Shown: positions 9,062 to 21,258 of the stretch, in pieces | How positions within the stretch are numbered: position 1 is the stretch's first letter | Layout of the letters: each line of letters starts with the position of its first letter | Assembly (NCBI GenBank): GCA_951799425.1 | Contig: OX637399.1 | Span: forward strand, 17,644,001 to 17,708,000 | Direction: 5' to 3' | Source: Ilex aquifolium | Lineage: Eukaryota; Streptophyta; Magnoliopsida; Aquifoliales; Aquifoliaceae | DNA: 64,000 bases | The notes under the pieces: model-generated | What the model was told of the DNA's origin: nothing | Database searches by the model: none | What the model saw: only the letters and a program-made list of their open reading frames with translations | Translations under genes and position numbers: made by a program

Positions 9062-12000
9062 CTATAAAAATGTACCTCCATTCTCAAATAAGAAAGGATA
9101 ATTGGCACGTATAGTGTCTTCATGCTCCCATGTTGCCTCCTCCACTCCTCGGTGCTGCCACAACACATTCACAAGCCTCACGGTCTTGCCTCGCAAAACC
9201 TGATCCCGGCTATCCATGACACGCACTGGCCCCTCCTCAAAGGTTCCATCCGTATCAACAACAAGCTCGCCCCAATCCACAACATGCGTCGGATCTGGAG
9301 TATATTTCCGGAGCATGGAGACATGGAATACCGCGTGAACACCTGATAAAGTTGGCGGTAACGCCAATCTGTAGGCCACAGTGCCAACTCTCTCAAGTAT
9401 CTCGAAGGGCCCAATATACCTCGGCGACAGCTTTCCCCGCTTGCCGAATCTGACCACTCATCTCTTAGGCATCACCTTCAAGAAGACATGATCTCCCACC
9501 TCAAACTCCAGAGGTCGCTGCCGTCTATCAGCGTAACTCTTCTGCCGGCTCTGAGCCGTGAGAAGACGCTTCCTTATCAAATCCACCTTCTCTGAGGTGT
9601 CTCTAATCAAGTCTGGACCAGTAGAGGGTCTTTCTCCAATCTCCGTCCAACAAATTGGAGAACGGCAAGGCCTCCCGTAAAGCGCCTCATAGGGTGCCAT
9701 CCGTATGCTCGCCTGATAGCTGTTATTATAGGCGAATTCCACTAAGGGTAAATGCTCTTCCCAGCTACCCTTGAGGTCTAGGACACATGCTCGTAGCATG
9801 TCCTCTAACGTCTGAATGGTCCTCTCCGACTGACCGTCTGTCTGGGGATGAAAGGCTGTGCTCATCCTCAACTGAGTCCCCATGGCTCGCTGGAAACTCT
9901 CCCAAAAGTGACCCGTAAACCTGGGATCCCGATCTGATACTATAGATACGGGCACCCCATGCAAACGGACTATCTCCCTTATGTACAACCTGCAGAATTC
10001 CTCCAGCGTGAAGGTCATCCGCACCGCCAAAAAGTGTGCCGACTTCGTAAGCCGGTCCACTATCACCCACATCGCATCATGTCCCCGCGATGTCCGTGGC
10101 AAGTGGGTCACAAAATCCATCGTGACGTGTTCCCACTTCCATTCAGCCACTTCCAACGGCTGAAGCATACCAGCTGGTCTTTGGTGTTCAGCCTTAATCT
10201 GCTAACATGTGAGACATCTACTGACAAAGTCGCCAATCTGCCTCTTCATCCCGCTCTAATAATACTGGCGACGAAGATCATGATACATCTTCGTGCCGCC
10301 TGGATGCACCGCAAAACGAGAGCAATGGAACTCCCTGAGAATTTCCTCTCTCAGATCCGCCGACTGGGGAACCACAACTCTTCCCCTAAACCGAAGACTG
10401 TCATCCGAGTGAATGGCCCAGCCCTCGTCACCAGTACCCGCCTGCACTCTGTCCCTGATGGATGATAACTCTGGGTCCTGCCCCTGGGACTCAATCACTC
10501 TGCTCAGTAGGGAAGGCGTAGCCACCAAGCTCCCTAAAACACCCTGAGTCCGACCACGATAATGCAGCCCAAATTGGCCAACGGTCTCACGCATCCGCCA
10601 CTCCCGGGAAGCCACACTAGCTAAGACACCCCGTGACTTCCGGCTAAGTGCGTCAGCCACCACATTTGCCTTACCAGGGTGGTAATGCAAAGTGAAGTCA
10701 TAGTCTTCTAGGTACTCCATCCACCTACGTTGCCTCATGTTGACGTCCCGCTGAGTAAAGATGTACTTCAGACTTTTGTGGTCCGAAAACACCTCAAATT
10801 GTTCACCATATAAATAGTGGCGCCAAGTCTTCAAGGCAAAGACAACGACCGCCAACTCCATATCATGCGTAGGGTAATTCTTTTCGTGATTCTTCAATTA
10901 TCGAGAACCATAAGCCACCACTCTCCCGGATTTCATTAAGGCACAACCAAGTCTGTCCTTGGAGGCATCGCAATACACCGTGTAGTTTTGTCCCCTCTCT
11001 GGAACAATCAAGATAGGAGCTGAAGTGAGCCTCCTCTTTAGCTCCTGGAATGCCTTCTCACACGAATCATTCCACTCGAACTTGACCTCCTTCCGGGTCA
11101 ATCTAGTCATAGGTGCTGCTAGCCGGGAGAAGTCTTCGATGAATCTCCGGTAGTACCCTGCCAATCCCAAGAAACTACGTATCTCGAAGACTGACTTTGG
11201 TCTCTCCCAACTCATAACTGCCTCAACTTTCTCCGGGTCAACTGACACCCCCGAAGCTGACACCACGTGTCCCAAAAATTTCACCTCCATGAGCCAAAAT
11301 TCACACTTACTGAACTTGGCGTACAACTGGTGGTCCCTCAAGGTCTGGAGAACAATCCTCAAGTGACCCTCATGCTCCTCCTCAGTCTTGGAGTAGATCA
11401 AGATGTCATCAACAAACACCACGAAGAACTGATCTAAATAGGGTTGGAACACCCTGTGCATGAGACCCATGAATGCCGCCGGGGCATTCGTCAATCCAAA
11501 TGGCATCACAGTGAACTCAAAATGCCCGTAACGTGTTCTGAACGCCGTCTTAGGGATATCTGCCTCCCTAATCCTCAATTGATGGTAGCCCGTGCGGAGA
11601 TCTATCTTGGAATAGATCCGCGCTCCCCTCAGCTGATCAAACAGGTCATCAATCCTCGGCAAAGGGTACCTATTCTTTATGGTGACCCGGTTCAACTGCC
11701 GATAGTCTATACACAATCGAAGGGTCTTATCCTTCTTCTTAGCAAATAGCACCGGAGCACCCCAAGGTGAAGTGCTCGGTCTAATAAAGCCCTTGTCCAA
11801 TAATTCTTGTAATTGAACCTTGAGTTCTTGCAACTCAGCTGGCGCCATCCTATGTGGAGTCATAGAAATGGGCGAAGTACTAGGATGTAACTCGATGCTA
11901 AAGTCCACATCCCTATGGGGAGGAAATCCCGGTAACTCGTTCGAAAAGACGTCCTCATACTCACACACCACCCGAGGTAGACCCAATTCCTGTCTTGCCT

Positions 12001-13648
12001 CGTCCTCCAGGGTAAGGCTCGCAAGCCAACCCATCAACTGCCCATGCCATCGAGAGTCATACACGGCTTGGGGCAAAGCATCATGCTTTTCCCCCTGAAA
12101 CTTGAAACAAACACCGTCCGGTGTATAGGCAGTGACCCTCTTCCTATCACAATCAATGACGACCCGATGTGCCGCCAACCAGTCCATCCCAAGGATGACA
12201 TCGAACTCTGACATGTCCATAACCCTAAGGTCCACGGTGAGTAGAATCCCCGAGATCTCTAACTCACAACTCCGACATATCTGATTCACACACACCCTAG
12301 CTCCTAGGGGTGAATTCACATACAACGGCTCTTCCAAGGTATCTACCTCTAAGCCCAAATCCCTCACACATGATGCAGAAATGAATGAATGTGATGCACC
12401 AGAGTCAAATAACACTTTAGCCCATAAGCGAGAAAGTAGAAATGTACCCTGAATGACCGACTGGTCCACTGGCTCAGCCTGAGGTGTAATGGCGTAGACA
12501 CGCCCTTGGGTCCCCGAAGTCCCGGCCTGCATGCCCTGCCCTCGGCCTCGACCCATGCTTTGGCCCATCTGGCCCGACTGCGGAGTCCCCGCTCGAAAAG
12601 TGGTAGGGGCCTGAGTAGTGCCCTAGAACTGATACTGGCTTCCCTGGCCCATGGTGGGGTAGGGAGGAACAAAGTGTGTCTGTGGCTGTCCCACTGATGA
12701 CTGGGACTGAGATGTCCCATAGCTCTGGGATCCTTGCCTCTGCGGACAATCCCGCTTCATATGCCCCGGTTGGTGGCAATGGAAACATGTCTTCTGGCCT
12801 GCCTGGTAGGTAGTCCTGAAGTTTCCCCCGCCCTGGGAAAATTGACCTTGGCCTTGGCCTTGATAGCCGCGGCCCTGTCCTTGAGGAGCAGAGGTCCTCT
12901 GCTTCTTCCCCGAACTAGAAGAAGAGGATTGGCCCTCCTTCTTCTTATCCTTGGCACCCGCCTCACGGATGCTTCGTGCATCGTCAACCTCCCTCTCAAT
13001 GGCCATAGATTTCTCGACCATAGAGTCCAAGTCTTGCAGGCGGAGGCCCACAATCTTCCCCCGGATGGATAGTTTCAATCCATCCTCAAACCTTCTTACC
13101 TTGGCCATATCCGTGGCCACGTAATTATCAGCAAATCGGGCTAATTCTGTGAACTTAGCCACATACTCCATCACAGTAATTGACCCTTGCTTCAATTCTA
13201 GGAATTCCCGGGCCTTTGCATGTCGAACGGCCGTTGGGAAATATTTACCCATGAAGAGCTCCTTAAACTCTCCCCATGTCATGGCCTCTAAGTTCTTCGA
13301 GGCCGTCACCCAATCCCACCACAATTGGGCTTCTCCCTCTAACTGGAATGCAGCTAGTCTTATCTTAGTAGTGTCTGAGGTGACCTCCATTGCTCCTAAG
13401 ATTTTGTTGATTTGCCGGAACCAATGGTCGGCCACCATCGGGTCCGCCCCTCCCATAAAAACTGGAGGTTTGTGTGCTTTAAACTGTTGGAGGTTACTCG
13501 TGCCCCCATGCCCGGCATTTGCACTAGCTTGTGCAACAGTAGCCGCCATCATGCCCATGGTTTTCGTAAACGCTTGTTGATCGAAGACCGGTGGTGGTTG
13601 ATTATTGTTCCGCCCACCGCCTCGACGTCCTCTTCTCCCACTTGCCAT
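9062..13648 (-). pseudogene. gag-pol polyprotein of E1: one frame, five in-frame stops
   Basis: From MASGRRGRRG at 13648 to the terminal stop at 9062 there is one continuous frame of 1528 codons with no frameshift. In order: Gag with a capsid-like WWDWV region and knuckle CFHCHQPGHMKRDC; protease with [12 protein letters not shown]; reverse transcriptase with [12 protein letters not shown] and FVDDILIY; RNase H with [13 protein letters not shown] and THDMELAVV; integrase with an HHCC-type start, TMDFV, IVSDRDPRF and SERTIQTLEDML (all three acidic residues present); [10 protein letters not shown]; and a C-terminal chromodomain ending NYPFLF. Stops lie at 12623-12625 (TAG), 10898-10900 (TAA), 10256-10258 (TAG), 10202-10204 (TAG) and 9458-9460 (TGA). 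Each can arise from a sense codon by one C-to-T or G-to-A change. The first stop lies between Gag and protease and might be read through, but the others sit in conserved domains. Confidence 0.93.
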
Positions 13649-13985
13649 CTACACACGTCAAATGGCAATGACACACTAACTTAGTACCCCGAGGTAGGGA
13701 CCAAGTTAAAATGTTTATAATTTTCTCATTGTCTCACTAGTAGAGCGTATGCCTCCAATAGTAGACATTTATTCTTTGAACTTTCCCGTTCATTTGCTTT
13801 CCCACTCCCAAGGTTAAGTTCTCTAACCCTAGTGTGTCCATTTCATACAAATTTTACCATGCATATAATACACATATCAAATATCACATAACATGTAGCA
13901 ATTTAAGCACATAACATGTAATGTACAATGAATGTAATGGTCTAGACCCATGCCCCATCAAGCCCTAGGTAAATCGCATACCTAT

Positions 13986-13997
13986 GCTCTGATACCA
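13986..13997 (-). other. Primer binding site, initiator tRNA-Met type (E1)
   Basis: On the minus strand TGGTATCAGAGC follows the 5' LTR after a 3-base gap. It is the standard complement of the plant initiator tRNA-Met 3' end. Confidence 0.93.
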
Positions 13998-14000
13998 AGC

Positions 14001-16439
14001 TGTGACGCCCCAATTTCCGGGGGTCCTATGTTAACCGTTGACCAACCGTCAACCCGCGGAAGTATCCGTGAATGTCCCTTAAACCCGACACCACGTCAAA
14101 TAACATTCCTTTAACCGGAATCATAACCCACAACTGTAAATTGAAATCAATTATTCATTTGGTTTAACCAAGACCCAACGCACCTTGATTTACACTCCAT
14201 TATAGTCCATTTACATCATTGGAGGAAGGGAAAACATAGATTGAAAATAGGGCAAAGCAATTTAAAAATCAGTAAATTTTGGAGAGTGTACCAGTACACA
14301 GTACCGGTACCATACCGTACCGGTACACAGTACCGGTACCTCGATGTACCGGTACACAGTACCGATACTGTTAACCTACTGGAAAGGGGGTACCGGTACA
14401 TAGTACCGATACCATACTGTACCGGTACCCAGTACCGGTACTCTCTGCCCAGTTTTGCCATTTTCAACCATTTTTCATTTCCAATTTATTCAAAACCTTT
14501 CCCAATTCATCAAATACATGTTTGACAAGGATTTCCATATAAAACATGGTTTGTACAAGTTCTATTACAATTGATTCCATATATTTACATATCAAAAAGA
14601 AATTCTTACAAAAGCTTTACAAAATAACCATAAAAGCCACAAGTCGGCTTTCTTCAACCTTGAGGCTCGAAATGGGAGCCGTCCGCCGGTGTAAACCCCG
14701 CACCTGAAATGTTTTTCCCACAAAGGGTGAGCCACGCTCAATAGGGTATCTCCTAATGAGGCTACTCCCCAACCTAAATGCATATGAAATGTTCACATGC
14801 CAAAATCAACAATTCATAACATTCCAAGCAAGGAAATATATTCAATGATGGAATTTGCAATGCCATGCTATGGAATGAGGTGAGACCCACTCATGCATAT
14901 CAACCGAGCCTTTCCCGGCTCCTCTACACATGCAAGTGCCAATGTGTACCAATCCGTCATTTATGTTGCACATCAAATGACATTTCATTCTAGGGTCTTT
15001 ATAGGGGTGGATGTTCATGGACTCACACCAAAGGTCACCCAACCTACACGGAATTCATGGACTTCCACCAACGGTTCCGCGTACACCGACACACTTTATG
15101 GGCTCATATACCAACGGAGTGCGTATCCAATCACCGAGTCTCTCACCCGAGGGATAGTCTAGCCCTTCTTGCTACCCCAACGCTAACAACCATGGAAACC
15201 GTGAGACTCGACTAGGTCATCGACCCGTATCACCGGTGCCCACTCGTCGTCCACCAAACTTGGTGAAGACAACCACCATGCACACACACCCACTAAATGC
15301 GATGTTCCCGTGCATATGCAATGTGATGTCCCATTGCAACAATAATACAATGTTCAATATGGTATGAGTAACATATGAATATTTACAACACATTTCACAC
15401 ACTTCATGGCAAAATCATATCATAAGCATATAATTTCCATAAAACAATTTCTAAGCATGTTGTCACATAATTATGTTATCAACATCTTAAATTCCTCAAG
15501 GCATATACATAAACACATAACATGCCCACAATTCCATATAACCCAAGATTCACATTGGATTAATTTCATGTATCCAATTCTAGAAATCTCATTTAGAAAC
15601 TTCTAATTACCAATCCAATTATAATTGATCTTTACCCAATCCCATAACCATTTCACCCAAATCAAACAAATAGGCAAGAGATACACATCCTATCATCCTA
15701 CCCATTTCATTAAAACATTCTAGGTTTGGAATAAACCTTAGTAGGAAGAAACCCTACCTCTTGAAGCGTAAGGAACGACCGTAGGAAACTCCAAGACCCG
15801 ATTCAAGCTCTAAGCCCTAGGTTCCCAAAATCCCGTTCCTCAAATTTCGCCCAAACCCGACCTTCTTGGTATGGTTTTGTAGTCCTTGGCGAGGAGAACA
15901 AATTTCTCTCTTAGCTTGAGTTGATTTGAGCTCTCAATCGTTGTAGATCGTAGAGAGAAGGTGGAGAAAACTTTGCTCTTTCCCTCTCTTCCTCTCACGT
16001 GTATCGGCTGAACAAAATGGGGAGAAAATATGATTTTCTCCCTTTTAAATACCCTTTAAATACTTGGCCCTCAATGCGCCATACGGCCCTTATTTCCCGG
16101 GTCCGTTTTAGCCCCGAAACGATTAAATTTCGCTCCGATTCAAGTTCAAAATATTTTTATTTTAACTTGCCGTCATTTATTTCTCAAAATTTAAAATTTT
16201 ATTCAGAATCTCGTTTTTGGGTCTCCGGAGGTTCGACCGCCTCGTAAAACGCGAAAAATCTGACTAACTCGAAATTCAATGAAATTTGACAGGGTACTAG
16301 GTTTCGCGAGATGAATCCAACGGTGATGTCCGTTTCATCATCCGAGCTCTAGAAAATTTCGGGTTTACAACCTGTACCATAGTGGCAATTTACCATTTTG
16401 CCCTTTTTCTCAAAAGTTTAAATTTCCTCGGGTTTTACA
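14001..16439 (-). repeat. 5' LTR of chromovirus E1 (2439 bp)
   Basis: Pair of 6559-8967. It is 30 bp longer, almost all explained by one extra unit in the palindrome array. Directly followed at 16440 by the TSD GACAC. Confidence 0.95.
14288..14441. repeat. GTACCGGTAC palindrome array, E1 5' LTR (one unit longer)
   Basis: Same array as at 6846-6970, with an additional 30-bp unit near 14311-14340 (two more palindromes) and three copies changed to GTACCAGTAC or GTACCGATAC. The two LTRs were identical at insertion, so the array has changed length since then. Confidence 0.88.
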
Positions 16440-16765
16440 GACACGTCCTCAACATCGACACGTGAAACACGCCATGTACTCCAGATAGCTAGGCTGGTAG
16501 TCGAAGTTGATACGCCGCATTACCTACTGCTTTGATCACTTCAAACGGTCCGGTATATCTTGGCACTAACTTCTCCTTCTTGCCGATTCGAAACACGCCA
16601 TTCTTGTGTGACACCTTGGGAAACATGTAATCTCCCACTTTGAATTCCAAGGATCTTCGTCTGTGGTCCGCATAGCTCTTCTGTCTACTTTGAGCCGTGC
16701 GTAGCCTCTCTCGGATGAGTTGAATCTTCTCCGTGGTTTCCCCATTGTAGTCCTTACTCCGTTAG
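16440..16765 (-). pseudogene. Integrase C-terminal region of E2 pol (5' part, split by E1)
   Basis: Reading leftwards on the minus strand: QLIRERLRTAQSRQKSYAD, then LEFKVGDYMFPKVSHKNG, PRYTGPFEVIKAVGNAAYQL and [13 protein letters not shown]. These are the post-catalytic integrase segments shared with E1 ([38 protein letters not shown]). One in-frame stop follows QLRLPA. The catalytic core that should precede it is missing. Beyond the TSD the same protein continues at 6558. Confidence 0.82.
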
Positions 16766-16859
16766 TTCGCTGCGCACTCTGATATAAATTACAATCCACC
16801 AAAGGTTACAGTTGAAACCTAACCAGACTTGTCCTCCCATTTTAGCTTCCAAATCCATA

Positions 16860-18035
16860 TACATTTTTTTTTCAATGAAATAATTTAAGAAAAATTAACA
16901 TAATATCATCGAAAATACAATTTTATTGGTCAATACCAATCGTTAGAATTCTGAATTAAGGAACAAATAAATAATCAAGCTTTGGAATCAAGAACAAAGT
17001 AACAATCGAGTCTTGGAGTCAATAACAGATGCATATCAAGCTTTGTAACCAAGAGCTAAAGAGTATCAAGTTTTGAACTCAAGGACAAGGAGAAATCAAG
17101 TATTGAAATCAAGAGCAATTGAATGTCAAGTCTTGGAATCAAGAACCGATGAATATCAAGTATTGAATATCTAGAATAAATGAATCACAAGGGTTAGAAT
17201 CAATAACAAATGAATATTAAATTTGGCTATCAAGAACCAATGGATCATCAAGCCTGCGGAAATTAAAAACAAAGGAACAACCAAGTCTTGAAATCAAGAA
17301 CCAAAGGATGTCAAGTATTGAATATCAAGAATACATGAATTACAATAGTTAGAATCAATCAAATTAATATCAAATTTGGCTATCAAGAGCAAATGGATAT
17401 TAAGCTTGGAAATCAAGAATAAAGGAACAAGCAAGGTTTGAAATTAAGAACAAAGTAACAATCGAATCTTGGAGTCAATAACAAAGACATATCAAACTTT
17501 GTAATCAGGAACTAATAAGTCTCAAGTTTCGAACTCAAAAACAAAGAGTAATCAAGTATTGAAATCAATACTAAGCGAATATCAAGTTTTGGAACCGAGA
17601 ACGAAAGAATATCAAGTATTGAATATCGAAAATAATTGAATCACAAGGGTAGAATCAATAACAAACGAATATCAAATTTAGATACCAAGAACAAATGGAT
17701 CATTAAGCTTAGGAAATTAAGGACAAGGAAACAATCAAGTCTCGAGATCAATAACAACGGATATCAAGCTTGGAATCAGAGATAAAGTAACAATCATATA
17801 TTGAAATCGATAACAAACGACTATCAAGGTTTGAAATCAATGACAAAGGCAAGATAAAGAGAAAACACCTCTCCCTTGAAAACTAGGATGTCAAGGGCAT
17901 ACCAAAAGGATTTGGTGGTCACCCACCCATAACATAACTTAGAACAAATTACATTTAAGTTCGGGAATCAAGAGCAAAGGAGAAATCAAGAGAAACACAC
18001 ATCTCCTTTGTAAACTAGGGTTTGAAGGCATAAGA
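16860..18035. repeat. Hierarchical degenerate repeat tract replacing the pol core of E2
   Basis: About 1.1 kb of diverged short units, roughly 30-36 bp each, with a core like TCAAGTCTTGGAATCAAGAA. A larger block, TATTGAATATC through GGATCATTAAGC, recurs near 17160, 17316 and 17610. Similar words (GGTTTCGAAATCAAGAATAA, then GAAAACTAGGGTTTGAA) occur once in the LTRs of E2 at about 5256-5335, so the tract may have grown from LTR or leader sequence. No gene is visible in it. Confidence 0.75.
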
Positions 18036-18041
18036 GAAGAT

Positions 18042-18870
18042 TTAGGGTTTACCCAACCATAATCTATTTTGGAACAAGGTAGTATTATCCAGAATGGCAA
18101 GACATGATGATTCCTTAGCAAGTAGATATAAATTAGAGTCAAAGAAATACATATAAGTAAACCTACTGGTAACTGAAATGTAATTCGCCTGCACGTAACC
18201 CTTACAGACCAGCCTGGTATCCCCCTGTTCTCCCGTAGGCAAGTCAACATATAAAGCATGTTCTAGCTCCTCGGAACCCAATCCCAATTCCACAGCGTCC
18301 GCAGTACGTATAAAAGAATGAGTGGCATAGGAATCCAATAAAATTCGGGCCCAAGAATGGTAGAGAAGAACAATACCTTCCACAACGGCGTTGGAGGCAT
18401 CTTCCTCCGGTTGAGTCAAAGCAAAAACCCTTCCTTGATTGGCGCCGCCGGGGGATTGAGCTTGTAACGGTCTTTGTAGTGGTAGTGGCTATCGTAGCGG
18501 TGGCCTGTTTGCATTCACTCGCCCAGTTACTTGCTTGGTCATTGGGGGAAACGAGGGGCATCTATGTTTGAAGTGCCCATACTCTCCGCATGCAAAGCAT
18601 GGGCGCAGGTCCATGCCTGCTCTCGTCTGAGTAACTCCATCTTCTCCACTGTCTGAAGTCTTTGTTCAATCGCGTCCACGTCCCCGTACACATCCACGTC
18701 CACGTCCACGTTCACGAGATCTTGTATTCTCGAATTCAGAGTGTAACCAGCTTCTCGCGGATGGAAGGCCTCAAATCTTGTTCAAAGCGTTTAGCCTTCC
18801 TTGCCTCAGTGACCACAAACCTGATTGCGTAGCGAGACAACTCATCGAATTCGAACAAATAATTAACCCT
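18042..18870 (-). pseudogene. Remnant gag C-terminus, zinc knuckle and protease start (E2)
   Basis: From right to left: LSRYAIRFVVTEARKAKRFE and the following DLRPSIREKL (end of the capsid-like Gag domain, about 18740-18860), knuckle CFACGEYGHFKHRC at 18558-18599, and protease beginning VVEGIVLLYHSWARILLDS with ATHSFI (18042-18419). The protease active-site triad is DSY where DSG or DTG is expected, so the enzyme would be dead. Frames are broken between these parts, and the Gag N-terminus is absent. Protease sequence fades into the repeat tract at about 18040. Confidence 0.8.
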
Positions 18871-19012
18871 TAACCTAAATATACAATAAATCTAACCTAT
18901 CTGATAAGCACATAACTTCAAACAAATGCAAGCCTACGGTTCCTTCAACCTAGTCCTACATTTCCAGTGGTAATCCATAACCTACAGCTCCCATGTAAAA
19001 CCTAAAGCCTAA

Positions 19013-19024
19013 GCTCTGATACCA
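19013..19024 (-). other. Primer binding site, initiator tRNA-Met type (E2)
   Basis: On the minus strand TGGTATCAGAGC lies 4 bases inside the 5' LTR. Confidence 0.92.
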
Positions 19025-19028
19025 ACTT

Positions 19029-21258
19029 TGTAACGCCCCAAAACACACCCTGGACGGCATTACATTCTAAAACATTCATATCATGAGAGCACTAATATAA
19101 TTTCATCAATAAGAAAATTTTTCCATTTATCATCCATATAATTTACAATATCATCCCAAAAGAATAAGCCAAGCCATGGCCACAATATCAAAAGAATAAG
19201 CCCAACAATGGCATCTACATCCCAAAAGAATTAAATTACACTTGGCAGCGGAAACATAAAAATAATGTTAGACTTTACATTGCCTCAAAAGGAACTTCCT
19301 AGTTTATCACAAAAGAAAATAGAACACTAAGCGTCTCCCTCGGGATCTACGTTCCCTTCTATGGGAGCTTCCCAATGTCCCGACTTGTTAGTTCCGAGCT
19401 CCTCCTCTAGACAAAGACCTGAAATATGTTGTTTGTAGGGGGTGAGCACTAAGCTCTGTAGCAACATTCCTCCCAAACTCGAACAAGGTTTATAAAAGCA
19501 TATAAAATTGCCGGTCTCATTTCACAAATAACATATATAATCTTTGAAGTAAAACAGGGACATTTTAGAATGGATCTCAAGTTTAAGTAGCAACAGTAAT
19601 TTAAATGAACAGTAAAAGAAACCAAGATCCAACACATATCCATTTCCCAAAATATAAACCATTTTCCCACAAGACCTTGTGGAATCCCATACTCCCACAA
19701 GTTCTTGTAGGTAACCATTTTCCACAATAATAGAATAATTCAATCATATGTATATGTATCTCAAACATGATGTAAGGCAAACCCCATGAATCGACACATT
19801 GAGTAATATCTAGCCCACACACACCCACACAAATCTTATCAAAGATATCCATCATTTAGGAAGGGCGTATGCCATACCAATGGCAGTGACGTATCCAACC
19901 CAGGTATTAGTATACTAACCCTCTGACACGGCACCCGTGAGCAATAGCGGTTTAGTCTTACCAAAGCACTAACCCCATTACGAGTGGTAGGAAAAATACC
20001 AACCCACACGGAGCAAGCCACACGTCTACCCACTCTACGATATCTCGTCAAAGGCCACCCATGGTCATCCCACACTCATAAGAGATACAATACCAAACTC
20101 AATTTCACAATTTACAAGTATATCTAAAAAAAACCCCAAATTAAGCATGTGAAATTTTCAATAACCAACTAAGAAAATGCAAGAGATCACAACAATATCA
20201 TTTTATTACTCAACACAAAACACTATGGTTTCGAAATCAAGAATAAAGGAAGAGTTCAAGAGGAAAACCCATCACTCTTGAAAACTAGGGTTTGAAACAC
20301 AAAAATAGATTTCATGGGTTCAACCATAACTTTGTTAAAAACATGTAATCTTTGCCCAAAAGACTAAGAGAGGATGATTTCATATCATATATATAACATT
20401 TAGAGCAAAACATACATATATACATAAGTCCTAACCTCAATGTAAGAGAAAGAGAAGAAATCCCCTACATTGGTGTTCTTGAAATCTAGGGCTTGGATCT
20501 TGAATCACCCTTAAATCTTGTATTTTTCCCCTTTGATCTTGAGTTTCTCTCTTCCATTCTTTCTCTCCTAGGGTTCTAAAGTGTTTAGGGTGAGAGTGGA
20601 ATGAAGAATGGGGCAAATGAGGGCTTGAGGGGGTGTTTTAAACCCAAAAATCCTGACTTTTTAACTGTTCGGCAAGTGTCAGAAAAAGCGTACCGGTACG
20701 CGGTACCGGTACGGTTAAGCTACTGGTTCGGGCATACCGGTACGGTGTTCCGGTACACTTTGGTTGCTTCGACTTCCAGGGCAGTTTTGACCCATTTAGA
20801 GGTCGAATTGGAAAATTTTCATGAGAACACTTTTGTAGCCCTAGATGTCTACTATCTACTGTCCAAATTTCAGGTCAATTGGACATAAGGATAAAATGTT
20901 ATGACCAAAATACTAGAAGGTGTCCCAACTCATTTTTACCCAAATTCTCTCTAAGTGTGTCTTTACTCCAAAATACTTCCTAATTTCCAATACACCTCAT
21001 ATTACCTCTCCCAAGGTTGTTCGACCTTCCGGATTCAATGGACACCTTATTTTGACCTAAAAATATTTAGAAACTTCCATAATCCCTCTTCTCAAGTTTA
21101 CACACCTTCGAAACTTAAACTTTCCAATCCATTCCTAAGCCAACCAATTCCATCCCAAACCTCTCCAACACATATTTCTACACATATCCACATTTTTACA
21201 GAAATTATTTACTATATATCTATATACATATATAAACAAAAAAATGCGGGGTGTTACA
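19029..21258 (-). repeat. 5' LTR of chromovirus E2 (2230 bp)
   Basis: Partner of 4058-6288, bounded on the right by the TSD CAAGC at 21259-21263. It contains the GTACCGGTAC cluster at 20688-20758. Confidence 0.95.

Larger units (their letters stand above)
6559..16439 (-). mobile_element. Chromovirus E1 (Tekay/Del-like), structurally complete
   Basis: A 9881-bp element with LTRs 6559-8967 and 14001-16439, both beginning TGTGACGCCCC and ending GGGTTTTACA on the plus strand. The 5-bp TSD is GACAC on both sides, the PPT is at 8968 and the initiator-tRNA-Met PBS at 13986-13997. The gag-pol frame occupies 9062-13648. It lies inside the integrase/chromodomain region of E2 in the same orientation, so it must be younger than the E2 insertion. 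Apart from five in-frame stops it has every part needed for an autonomous element. Confidence 0.95.
4058..21258 (-). mobile_element. Chromovirus E2 (Tekay/Del-like), internally deleted and split by E1
   Basis: Both LTRs (4058-6288 and 19029-21258) begin TGTAACGCCCC and end GGGGTGTTACA on the plus strand. The element is flanked by a perfect 5-bp duplication, CAAGC (4053-4057 and 21259-21263). PPT is at 6289 and PBS at 19013-19024, so it is transcribed leftwards. Without E1 and one 5-bp duplication the internal region is only about 2.85 kb. It codes for late Gag, zinc knuckle and protease start, then a repeat tract, then the integrase C-terminus and chromodomain. Reverse transcriptase, RNase H and the integrase core are absent. 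The LTRs differ by a scatter of point changes by eye, so the insertion is moderately young and may have moved as a non-autonomous element. Confidence 0.92.

Noticed and set aside
11444..13684. Several 60-143-codon plus-strand ORFs opposite E1 gag-pol
   Set aside because: They are antisense shadows of a strongly coding minus-strand frame with recognised domains.
13986..13997. tRNA-like fragments
   Set aside because: TGGTATCAGAGC and TGGCGCCGTTGCC words are retrotransposon primer binding sites beside LTRs, not tRNA genes; no cloverleaf is present.
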